Below the pieces are notes generated by a model. That model searched no databases. It saw only the letters and a list, made by a program, of their open reading frames with translations, and had not been told where the DNA came from. This document shows positions 1 to 12,500 of a DNA stretch of 64,000 nucleotides, piece by piece; positions within the stretch are counted from its first letter, which is position 1, and every line of letters begins with the position of its first letter. This DNA comes from Helopsaltes ochotensis (lineage: Eukaryota > Chordata > Aves > Passeriformes > Locustellidae), in NCBI GenBank assembly GCA_013400155.1, contig VXBM01000330.1:401985-465984 (forward strand), in the 5' to 3' direction. The translations under genes and the position numbers were made by a program.

Positions 1-3000
1 ATGACTGAAAGAAAAAAAGAAATCGGTAATAAAATAAAGCGGTCTTTAGCAGCTTCAAAAGAAAGATTTCTGGGGAGCTGACAGGTAGCAAATAGCTTTA
101 TATGCCTTGTCTGATGTCTGGCAGGTGCCCCTAGAGAAACAAAGTCCATATCTCTACACGCTCAGTTCACTCTTTGGGAGACACTTCTTCCTCAGTCTGA
201 CATTTTGGTTACATTCATTCCCTGAGGCATTTTACAGGAAAACACAGGAACGTATTTGATTGTTCAGGAGGTACTGAACTTTACATAGATGACATTTGGA
301 AACACAGAGAGCTCACGCCTGGGAGCTCCAACTGCTCTGAAAGAAGCAACACTGCTGGGTTCAATTATTTAGAAATGTAAATTTGGGATGGCAGTAATAC
401 CAAAACAGGGAGAGAAGTTAGCACTGCTGGATTGCACCAACCTCTGCTGCAAAGCATACTGGAATTTCACAGTAAAGAGCTAAAAATGAAGGTTAGAGAA
501 GATTTCTGTGGCAAAAGCTTGTGTGAGGAAGGCCACTTTCTCTGGCTTTATAAAGCCAAAGAAAGTCCAAGAATGCCATTGGGAAAACATCCTAATGAAT
601 GTGAAATGCAAATGTTGCAGGAAACCCAGGACATTTCCAAGGGCTCAGTCCCAACAATGAAAATTAAATAATCAGTCATGCACTTTGGATCATGCCTGGG
701 TTTAGCTGGCTGAGCTGACGCAGAGTGTGAGGGAAGCACAGGCACAGATACTTTACCCCTGGTTATCCCTCGCAGAGGCATCGGTGTGAAGGAGAGCAGG
801 TCCAAGTAACAGCAGACCACAGGTGAGAAAATGTGCCCAGTCAGCCCCTACCCCGTGCTCAGCACTGTCAAACCACAGAAGAGCACCAGGCAAATAATGT
901 CTTATGCTGCCAACAGAAAAGACAAGTACTGCACATGCAGTCACGGCAGAGCTACTGAGGCACAAGGACAATGGCGAGTGGCCTCAAAGGGGCTCAGGTG
1001 TTATTGATAAGAGGCAGCTCTGTGGTCAGAGGAAGGTGGAGGTTCCAGGGGAGATGCACCCTGCAATGCCCAGAGGAGAAGGAGCAGATGGACAAGTTGG
1101 CCAGCTGTGTCCAGAGGATGGGCCGTGACCCAGGAAATGTGCTGGATCATCATCACCCTGCACTTGCTTAACTAATCACTTGGGTTTCACCTGCTTCAGG
1201 CAAAGCTGCAGCCTGAAAAAAGGCACAGGCTCCTGGCCAGCATGAAAGGTTTGATTTGAGCCCAGTTTGTTCTGGTGACCAGCAAAGGCTGAGCATTTGG
1301 CCCCATCACCTGCATTTGCCCTATCAGACCTGGAGTGAATGGGAAGGCGTAACACAGTGCCATGAATTTACAGAAACCAGGGACAGAGGAGGGAGTCTCA
1401 AATGTAAAGTCAAGATGTGGCAAGTCTGTGTAAAATACACATTTCTCACTTGCACGCACACACACACATCTGTATGGTCTCTCTCATTGCATCTTCATAT
1501 ACGTTCTCCTCCCCAGTAAAATCTCACCTCCCTTCTTCCCAGCCAGAGAGTGCAAATGGGCTGGTGAACCTTAGTACATCTTTTACAGCTGCTGTAAATC
1601 TGGAGCAATGTACACTATCAGATGTGCAGGTTTCATTTATAAAGCAGGATTTATGGTTTCACCCCTTAGATCTGCAGATGGGTTTTATTGTGATTTATGC
1701 CTGTGTCATGAAGAACCATATATAAGAATTACCTGATATTATCGAGGGACCTATTCTTTTTGGCCCTTATCTTTCTTCTGAAAGCAGAGACTACTTAATC
1801 ACTGTTAGCTATATATACTGAGTACAGTGTCCTTTGTGAATTACCCATATCCCTCCTTTCAGTGTTATTAGCTTGTGATGTTAGGACTAACCCAATGAAA
1901 TAGTCACAACGGATGCTGAATTGCAACTATATATACAATTTATAAATGGCTCTTTGGTGACTGTGTTGGTAAATTTAATTACAGTCTTTTAAAAAAAGAC
2001 ATTACATCAACATTAACTGAATGCCAGCCTCAAACTGAGGTATGAAAAAGGCTCTCTGAGTCCTCTGAGTAAAATATTTAGGTTTCTACTCTTATTGTCA
2101 GAGGCTACACCCCAATAGCATAAATCATAGGGAAAATTTCCGAGAAAGGTGGAGGCCAGATTTCTGCAAGCATTCAGCCATTGAACCACCACTGATTTTT
2201 AAGGGCATTGTAACACTCCAGGGGATCTTGCCTGAAGAAGGAGAGTGACACCTAATAGAGTTTCACAATACCGCATTTATTAGGGTCCCATGGTTTTTAC
2301 CAGGCCTGGAGACCCAAAGGTACCTTGTCAGAATGCCACTTGGGTTTCCCCACATTTCTTCCAGTGCTAACACACCCCCAGAAATCAGATTGATAATCTG
2401 TTTTTCTTTGAAAGCCAATAAGTCACAGGGTCCTGGAGATGTTTTGGTATCTTGCACTCACTAGAATCACTTTTGATGGCCTGGGTCTAACAGCATAAAA
2501 AAGATAACCTATGCCCCTTAGGCGGGTTTGAAACATCTGCAGCAATGGCTAGGAGATGCTGCAGTATTTCCACACATCTGTTCACTCTCGGTTATGCTAA
2601 CAGCCAGGTGAAGGCCCAAAACATGAGGCTCCAGCACTGTGTCCTATTCTGTAAGTGCTCCTTGCCCATATAGGCCTGATAGTCCTTTTCTCTGCCTTTG
2701 GTCCAGGAGAGATGGGAAATTTCTCCACTCAAAAATGCCTATAAGGTTAGAGCAAGGCACTGTCTGATGAAAGGTCTTTGAATCTCCTTTGAGTCCTGCT
2801 TCTTGCTGATCCCAGCATTAGGAAAGTATACAAAATGTGGCATTGCTGCCGCCTTTCTAGCAAGCGCACTGTGTGTTTTAAGAGTTTGTGGCCCCAGATG
2901 CACAAACAAGTCCTGGCGGGATTGGGTTTGAGTTCAATCTTGGTCTCAAGCACCACAGACCCACCAAAAGGGCAAACCTCACATCTAATCACACATTCAT

Positions 3001-6000
3001 ATAGATGAGAGGATAACTGGAGCAACAGCCCTCTTCCATTTCTACTTAAGCAGTAAGAAGTGCTCCCTGGGAAGAGGCTGGGGCAGTTGAAGGAGTAATC
3101 CCTCAGAAGGCACCAGGCTGCGAGGTGCGACTGCCGAAACTCCTCCCATATGCTCTCTGCTGGCCCTCAGTGGTGCGAGCAGCAGCTCTTTGCGGTGCTG
3201 TCCCGTTTCAGGGAAGGCGTTAAACTGCTTTCAATGAGCCTTTTCCTCCCTTTGTCTCCCAGGATGTTTGTGAGAGCAGTGAGATAAGGACTGTAGGGAG
3301 CACCTTCTTATCCCAGGCTCCCTAAAGGTTTTTGCCTTGCCAGAAAAGAACTTACCAGGCATTCATCCCTGTTCTTGCCTTGCCTGCCATGATGGTAGCT
3401 TCTTCCTCAGCCATACAGAAAAAGCCCCAGATTTCTGGACACAAAGTTGGGAATTTGGATCAATCTAAAACATTGCAGAGAGGATGTCAGAGTCGGAGGG
3501 AATGGTTCGTTTAAATGACTTCGGCTTTAGACATTACTCTCATGATTTGTGTCCTGAGGGCTTTTTTACATCCACGTTAAGATATTCGACGTGCCAAGAC
3601 TTTGATCTCAAGAGCTGGCACAGAACCCACAGAGGGTGAGACACCAGGCACAGGGCTTCACTTGCTGTAGTCCGTGTGTGCATGGATGTGACCTCTAGGA
3701 AGTCCTCGTAGGAGATCAAGAGGGGCCTAAGCTGCTGGGAGAGGTACAGCCCTTTTGTCTGAGGTATTCTTAGTGCATGCCTACCGGGCTGAGCCTGTGC
3801 AAGGAATTAGGGAAAGAAATGCTAAATTTCTGGATCCCAAAGAGCTGTAGGTGCACATGACATTCCTGAGCAGCTCAGCCTGGATGGGGTGGGAGCCCTT
3901 GTGAGACCCAGAGATCAAAATGACTGTAAACATCTGGTGAGCTTTAAACCTTTGGAGTTCCTACACATTGAAAATCTGGCACAGGCTGCATTCAGCATCA
4001 CAGTATTAGATTTAGGTACCTGCATCCCACTTCAGGTTTAAATCCTTAAATAGCTCTAGTTCATAACACTCAAATTTACTTCAAGAATTTTCTTATTCTG
4101 TGTGCAACTTCCCACTGACTGTTCCACTTGCTTTCAGGCTGACAGCCTAAAGCACCTCAGTTTAGATATTTAGCTGGTAAGTAATATATATTTTTCATCA
4201 AAGCAAGTAGAGAACTTAAATGAGGTATATAGATTCTTACCAAAAATTGAGCTTTCAGCATTTCTTGTTACATCCATTAAAAGAAAAAAGTGTAGGCAAA
4301 AGTTTTTTAAAAGTGCAGAAACTAATTTTTTCTTCAGATTCAAACAGAAGTTTTAGAACTACATGACCCATTTTTAGTGCTTTCTATTACATCTCCCTAT
4401 TTTTTCTCACACATAGAAATTTTAAAACTGAAGTCTCAGCCCCAGAGGAGCATCCCACATAGCACAAGCACATGAAAATAAGAGACTGTGCTGCTCAGTG
4501 TTTTGTAGCTTTCTAAATGGGCCTAGAAACATTTACAGCCTTAGCTAATCACATTACATTTGCTTAATTAATGGGAAGAGCCTATGCTCTCAAGCTGACA
4601 GGCTTTGATAGATGAGTACAGCTGCCCTGGCTTTCAGCAGCTTAATGGGAAAGAGGGTGGGGGGCAGCAGGAGAGGGCAAAGCAATGAAATAAATGTTCT
4701 GCGGGCAAACCACTTGTGCTTACTCTGCACCTGAGATGGAGAGGTACTCAAATCCCCGTTTGAGTTAGCTGTACCTGAGACCCACCATCCCTACTCGAGG
4801 AGGCAGCCCATTCCCTGGCACAGCCCAGAGCCATCATCATGTCCTGGGTCACCAGACCCTGAGGGTGCTCCCACCCAATTCACATTGTTTTAGGCAGCTT
4901 GGGACAACTTACTGTGAGAAAGAGATTTCTATAAATGGGAGCTAGAGGATGGGGAGAACATCGGTGGTTTCCTAAGCAGAGAAAGAGAAATCCTGCTCTA
5001 GATGGCACAGGAAATCACCTGCATTTTTCGGAGCTTCTCCTGTATTAAATCAGAAAAACAGCCTTGTCTCCTGAATTATCTACTCTGTTCCTGTCCAAAT
5101 GACTCCTCATGTGCTTGCGTTGCAGTACACGAGTCTGAAACACATGATTTAAGCAGCTGCCAGGCCAACTGCTCAGATGATAATTGAGCCAGTTGTACAC
5201 ACTTTTGTACATCATACCCCATCACATCCGACTCTTACTCACCCTGTTGCCAACTGCTTCTTGTCTATTTTCTCCAGGAAACAGACTTTATCAGTGTAAT
5301 TTGCAGGAAACCCTCCCAATCCCAGCTGGGAAGTCACACTCTCTCCCACCTCCCTTCCACCACTTTCTTCAGGGCTCTAAGTTGCTCAGTAGGGCAAATT
5401 AGGAATTCAAACCAGGTAGAAAGTGAATATAGAGTAGTGATAAGAGTCAGTGGCATGATTGATGATACTTATACATATGCTTCTGGCTTGAAAAGCAGGG
5501 TCTGGGTTGATTCCAGGAGTTGGGTCTAATTTCAAAAGGATTTTCTGACAGGAAAAAAAAAAAAAGAGGCTTAGCAGCACATGCTACAGAAAGCAACTTC
5601 CACAGATTATTCCATCCCTGAAATATCAACCAATTACTAAGAGCAAAGCGTGAGAGAACTAACAAGAGCTTTTACTCATACTGATCCTCCTGCACATTTA
5701 CTGAAATAGGGTGAAACTGTTTTTTCCTGTGGGTTTCCCAACATTCAGAGCTGAAGTGGTCTAAGGTTTTAAACTTACTTTGTTACATATGCTAGGAATA
5801 AAGGCTTAAATTTTGAAAATCTGAATACCTATTAATCACAGTAAAAAAGCAAACGCTGATTTTCCCACTGCATTCAAATGAATCTGTGCAATTTTTGGAG
5901 ACAATGAGAGATTTTTGTACATCGGCCTCTGATTTTTACTGACATTTGCTTGCAATGCCTATGGGTCTCTGTTTGTGCACAGCTTCGACATAGTTAAACC

Positions 6001-9000
6001 AAAAATCCCCATTCCCTGCCTGTCCTTCCTGATCAGTCAATGGCTCTTCAGTACTGTCCTGCCACATCCCCTTCTGCCAGCCATGGCAGGAAGGGAACAG
6101 AAATCCTATGGAAAGATGTTGACCCAGATTTACCCTGGAAGCTGCCAAGCCCAGGAGCGACAGAAAATGAATGCGGGACGAGCGTCGAGGAAGTGTATGG
6201 AGCTGCCAGCTCCACAGTGGCGAAGGCAGTGAGCTAGTGGGTATCTGGATATCTGCCAGGCTGGCTGCTGGGCATCCGGAAATCCTGGGAAACGCAGAGG
6301 GACGCTGTGTTCCGTGCGCAGCAAGCCCAATGCATTGGGATGCATCAGCCTTCTTCTACATGTGCACAGGCTATTCAGAGCAATCTAGTTTGGGATACTT
6401 TAAAACATACTTCTGGACCCAAAGGACTGGTTAGGGTTGTACAGGCTGTACAGGACTGGGAGAGCCCCAGAGGGCCAGTGCACAGGCATTGGAAAAGTGG
6501 TTAAAGATGGACAAGGGAGCTGAAGGTCTCCACTAGTACCTGGTGCTGTGATGTGTATTTGCACAGCCCAAGCTGAGGCATTTAAATGAGCTGTCTGATT
6601 TTGGACTGTGGTGTCCAGAGCCCCTGTGCATTCCTTGGAGTGGTAGACTTTCCTGCAGCATGATCTGCAGCAGAGCCTGTGTTACGTGGGAGAGGAGCTC
6701 ATCTCACCCAGCAACTGCAGAGGGAGCCATGGTAGTTTGGACTCTTCCCTTGCACATCTAAACCAAATGCAGAGTTAAATGCTGTGACCAGCATGTCTGT
6801 CCGAGAGGGAAACACCATAGTGTTTACGTGTTTAAGCAGATATCTGGATGGGACAGGACATCCTTTGTCCTAGATGTAAAACCTGTAACCCTCACTGGAC
6901 TGTGTCCTCATGGCCCAAGAAGAACCACTTCCCTCTGGGTCACACCAGCAGGACTGCTGCTCCTGGCCTTGTTCTAGCTCTTGCCAGAAGTGTAAAACAT
7001 GGTTTTTATATAGTCTGAATCATCCTGGGATCTGACTGGCGCTTATTACCCTCAGTCTGTGTGTGGTACAACTGATCCATGGCTCAGAGGTGGGAGTTTC
7101 ATCCCACTGGGAAATGTTAACCATAGTAAGGTGTTCCACCTCTCTGAAGGTTTTTGCTCCTTTGGTGACCTCTAATTCTTTGCCTTTAAAACAGGACTGT
7201 CCTTAGCATCAGTAGAGCTCTTCAAGTAGGTTTAGGGTTTTCAGGGTGCTGCCTGTTCTTTTATTTTGTAATCACTGAGCCTCAGTCAGATGGATAATCA
7301 CCAATGCTTCATTTAAGGCATTGTTGCATGTGGCAATTCATTAAAAAGCCCCAGGGAACAAGAATGGGTTTTATTTTAAAAGCTATACTCTCTGGGACAT
7401 ACACAATATTCTCTCCCAACCCAGATTTGTCAGAGCTGGCTGCTATGAAGTGATGTTCTCTGCTGTAAGCCATCTTCAATGTATTGTCATTATAATTCAC
7501 TACAGATTTTTTTCTTCATGTGACACTTAAGGAGGAGTGGAGGATGACAGCACATGGCAGAGTAAATATAGTTAGGGAAACATAGGAAGAACTGACTTTT
7601 CCCAGAGAGCTTGTGGCTGTCAGGCAGGAGTTTTTTTGTGTCTGAAATGGGATTAATCCAAAAGGCTCATGGGTTTACTGCCATTCATGCTCTGGTTCTT
7701 TGTAAAAACAAGTAAAACGCTGTCTATTTGCAATACACTAGATTAAGATCTGAGTTCACATTTTACAAGGTTTGGGCTTCAGAGCACGTCCCTGGCAGGG
7801 CCTGGTGTGCACAAAGGGGTTTGAGCTGCCCTGGGCTTTCTGGTGTGGTCATCAATGACCACTTTGGCCCTTTCCAGGCTGCTGCATTGTATGAACAGGG
7901 AGGTCTCCAAATTTGGTTTTGGGATTTAAACAATGTGCCTTCATCACTTACTTATATTTCAGGCAAGAAGCATTAAGTTCTTCTGTGTAATTACTGTCTG
8001 CCCTCCATGTGAAAGGCCCCTCTAACTCATTCAGCTGATTGAGACCCCTCTTGCCTTCAGAAAAAGCCCCTGCTCTGGTGCCACTTTACAGGCACAGCTC
8101 TGAGCAGCAGGACTGCAGTTTAGATACTACATTCAAAAAGCCTCAGCAAAGAAAAAACACTAAATGACAGTAAGTCTTGAACAAATGGAGAATCAGTGGC
8201 AAAACCTACAAGAGACAACTCCAAAGTACTCCAGAAATGTGATGCAATGAAGAAAGGCTCTTATACCCACCATGATGAATATTATGGATAGAAGATGGAA
8301 AGGTAACAGCTACAGGAGTAAAACAACAGCTAAGAAAAGGCAGATAAGGAGAAGGAACGTATGAAAGGAAAATTATCTGAGTGCTAATTTGTGGAGGCTC
8401 TTCTCTGCTTGAAAGTACCCTGCACCAGCAATGCCAAGCATTTTTTGTGTAATGCATGCATGGGTGAGCACTCTGGCCTGCCCTAAGTCTCTTAAATCTA
8501 ACTGAGCGTATATTTAACTATAAAGGTTTTATGAGGGTAGCAGGTTGGGTGGACTACAGCCCCTCTGCAAATCAAGCTTCTTACTGTATTCAGCAATACT
8601 ACTTGTCCTGACATTGCTGTGGTCTTAGAGATTAAATACATCTCTGTTCAGTTTTGGATGGCACAAATGCAGAAAACTCTTGTTATGGGCTACCTCTGCA
8701 TGTCCCTGTCATGTGTGTGGTCTGGAATTGCTGACTCACTGAAGACAGTCTCCTTAAGTAAGTAGGGCACTGTGCAAAGGAAACAGAAAGACGATTCTCA
8801 AAGCATAAGAAATAGCAAGATTCAGAGTACAGGCAAATAATAATAGTAAAACCCCCTTCTGTGAAAGAAAACTCACACCCATAAATAGACAAGTGATAAA
8901 TTTAGACCTGCATAAGTGGTCTTCCTGCTTTTCAGGAAGATGTTACTAGATGAAGACAGGAATAAATCTTGTAACAGAATTGAATGTTTTATGGAGAGGT

Positions 9001-9244
9001 CATTTCTTAATTGAAATTGTCCAGAAAGAAGAATGGCTATGAGTTAAGGTGTAATTGCGGGGCCACATGCTGCTCACAGCTTTGCTGTCAAAATGATTAC
9101 TGACTTGAAAATTATTGGAGAAGTTGGCATTTTTTGTGGAGTGTGTCTCTTTATACAGAAGCATTCTCCATTTCTGTTGCTGGAAACCTAAACCAGTGCA
9201 AGGTCTCAGACACTTCTTTCCCTTATGATATCTAATTGAATCAT
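1..9244. other. Intergenic DNA downstream of MRAS, no gene recognised
   Basis: Moderately AT-rich sequence holds only short frames without recognisable domains or consistent splice-site pairs. There is a very short CA run near 1453-1468. In mammals ESYT3 follows MRAS on the same strand (recalled synteny). I looked for coding similarity to a C2-domain protein on the minus strand and saw none, so that gene, if conserved, probably lies to the left of the window. Confidence 0.7.
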
Positions 9245-9590
9245 ACCTGGAAAGCCAGGACATGGTTACAGGGTTACCTAGAACCCGAGGACAGGATTAC
9301 CTAGAACCCCAAGACCTGGTTACCTAGAACCACCTAGAACCCAAATATGTTGTTAACTAGAACACAAGACGTGGTTATGGGGTTACCTAGAACCCCAGGA
9401 CAGGATTGCATAGAACCACCTAGAACCCAAATACAACCCCAATACGTGGTTACCTAGAACTCCAGGACAGGGTTACCTAGAACCCCAGAACCCCAGGATG
9501 TCATTACTGGATTACCTAGAGCCCCAGGTTGTGAGTACCTGGAACTCCAGGATGTGGACATGAGTACCTAGAACCCCAGGACGTGAGTGA
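9245..9590. repeat. Minisatellite, roughly 20-28 bp degenerate unit around CCTAGAACCCCAGGAC
   Basis: A tandem array of about 14 degenerate copies is built on GGTTACCTAGAACCCCAGGA. Copies vary by point changes (CTGGAACT, CTAGAGCC, ACTAGAACAC) and in linker length, and some carry an inserted ACCACCTAGAACCC half unit. GGTT and AACC at the ends of the core are complementary, so each unit has partial dyad symmetry around CTAG. The array ends sharply on the right after ACGTGAGTGA. It lies in intergenic DNA about 10 kb downstream of the MRAS stop. Confidence 0.93.
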
Positions 9591-12500
9591 ATGTTGATGC
9601 TTCCAGACATACAGGCCAGATGGTCCAAGGATGCAAAACGTAAAACCCTCCAGGTGTCTACTGTACATTTCATCTGATTTATGCTTTGTCTTTCTTGTTG
9701 GAAAGAAGAATGTTGTTCAGCATTTCTCTCCATTGCTTTTTCCTGCCCACTGTTTATGAAGGGAGAAGCTGAGAAATAAAGCAGCTACAGAATAGAGCCT
9801 CCCAGTACCTCTGAATGGACAATGTGCTTCAGCAGTGACTGAGGGCTCCTTTGAAACCAACAATAAAAGCATCTTTTCTGTCGAGGAGTACAAGGCTCAC
9901 AGGGGCAAGAGACTTTAATGACACCATTATCTTTCAGGCAATTAGGACTTGCTGGCACAATCCAGCACTGGTACAGGCACTGTTTCGATAGCACTGCAAT
10001 GGCTTAGTGAAATGTAGACTGCTGAGACTTAGCAACACCATAAATTGCTTTTAATCTCAAACCACCATGGATCAAAATGTACTAACACAGGCATAATCAG
10101 AATTCACAGGCATATTTTCTCTTTTAAAAACATATGCCTGGGAACAGAGGCCTGCCCTCCTCCTGTCAGCTCCCCACACACGCGGGCTGTGCGATGCTGA
10201 TCCTCGCGCTTCTCTCCTGCCACGCTCGCTGCAGAGACAGGTCTGAGCCTGCCAGCTGTGGGCATGTTTGTTGTCCGTTGTGGATTATATTTTAATGACA
10301 TACCCTAAGCCTCTTAAACTTGAACAAATGTGCATTTAACTGTCTGTGCATTTGTGCCAGTTTATAAGGTAGAGGGTCAGCCAGCTTATCCTCCAGCTTC
10401 TCTGTGAGGGCACTGTCCAAGAATTTTAATGGAGCTTTCAAAAGCTTCCCGTTATGCAAGGTGCCTTAATGGAGAGTCCTCCTGCCTCTGAAAGTTCCCT
10501 CTTGTTGCTAGATACAATGAAAGGCAAGCCATAATCTCTGTGGAGAGTGCCCAGATTTTTTCCTGTCGCAGTGTGTAGCTGGGATGCAAAGCACAGCTTG
10601 CTCTGCTCCCCTGCCACAACCACGGGGATTCATTTCATTAGTTTGGAAAGCTATTTCAGAGGGAAGGGAGGTTATGTAGGTCATCAATTCATCCCTTCTG
10701 CCTTGAAAAAAGAATTCATTATGAAATTTCACTTTAATTAATGCAATGCATCAGCTTGTAATAGTATTTCATCAGGACATCTGGTAAAAGCACATTAGCT
10801 ACAGTTTACTGTTAAGACATAATTGAACAGAACTCCTGTTGGAGCTTGGCTTTTGCAATATGTTTTACTTTGCTTCTCCTGGAAGCTGCCAAATAAAGGA
10901 ATTGTGGGACTCCCTCATCAGAAGGTGATGGATCCTGACACAAAGCCTGTGTGACATAACAGAAAGGCTCCAGTTAACATTCACCTACTCTGTAGTGGGT
11001 CCCTGAGGAACAGACCCAGTGTCAATCCTGTATTTACATACCAGGTACTACTGGTACCTCCACTATAATCTATAATCCCGAGTATAAAGTAACAGCCTTA
11101 GTGTTTTGTTCCAGTTCTGTTTGAAAGGCCGTGATCAAATGTTTTTTATAAACCATTTTCTATTGGCTTAACTTAAAACCTTTTCCTGTTCTAATTATAT
11201 GTCTGCATAATTGTTTATTTTAATACTTATTTGATTATCTGCTAAAATTAGTGTCAGTGCAGCAGCTTTCCAAGTGCCGTATTAAATATTCACATCTGAA
11301 TGGGATTGCTTTCTGCCCTTTGTTTTACAGTGATCTGGACTATAAATGTGAACTCTTCAAAAGATTTTTGTCATTTCGTAAGTACTAGGTCATGATTATT
11401 TAAATCTAACAGGCTAAAGAGTCCTTGGAAGATTAATATATTTAGAAGAAGTTTGTGAACTGTTTGAAATTGTTTGATTTGAGGCTGCTGTCTCTACTTC
11501 TTCTTTTCTTTTTTTGGGTAAGTGTTTGAATAGCCAATAACAGTAATAAAAATCATCCACAACCAGCTCAAGTGCACATTGTAGTTTCCCTTTTACACTC
11601 TCCCCCTTCAGCATTTTTTTAACCATTATTTCTGGGACAGTTTTACTCCCATCCCTCATTGAGAAGGAACACAAAGACTAAGATGTTAGAAAAGCTTTGT
11701 CTGCTCTTTGGGTTATTTTCTGCACCAATAGGCAAGAGAGGGGGGCAGGACTGATCTGGAAAAGCATGGTGTGCCCTTACTAAAAAGCCTAGAGCATTCC
11801 CAGTGGTGCTGAGCAGCCTGCTGTGAGCACCTGCCCTGCACACACATGGAGGGGTCTGGGCTGTATGGGCTTCCCTGCTCATGCCAGATGCCACCCACCC
11901 TGTGTGTGTTTGCTGCTGGACATTTTTGCAAGGGGCATGTGACTGACAGAGACTGGGCGGGGACAAGGCCAGTCCACATGGCAGGTAAGGTCATCTGTCA
12001 TCACAGATGCTCTCCTGGGGTTTAATCTGTATATAAACCACCAAATTCTGATACCACCTGAAAACACAGACAAATTGTTCCTGCCCTCAGCTGATCAATG
12101 CAGATAACTCATTGTAAACAGCCTAATTGCCCCAAAGAGATGCTAAGACACAAGCCCAGGCTCACACAATCAAATTCAAGGCATTTACCTCTCTCCAGGG
12201 AGTATCAGCAGCTCTGTCCCACCCTTACAGAACCTGTGGTAAAAGGCTGCTGCATTCAGTAAGCAGCTGGGCAGTTACAAAATGTTGTGCTGTGGCTAGA
12301 CAAATTTTCCAGTGATTTTTCAGTGCTACTGAAAGTCCCATATTGGTCACAGTAAGAGGAAATCAAACTTAGACTGTCAGTAGACCTGACTAAGCCTGCA
12401 GTTTGGCATTAGTTGGCAACAAAACATAAATAAGCAGTAGCATGGAGCATTGGTCAGGCTGGTGCTAACTCCTGTCTCAAGAAGCAGAGGCAGTTTTTTC

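Noticed and set aside
8266..8400. C-box-like ATGATGAA and distant CTGA, as in a C/D snoRNA
   Set aside because: The spacing is too long and no terminal stem or second box pair was found.
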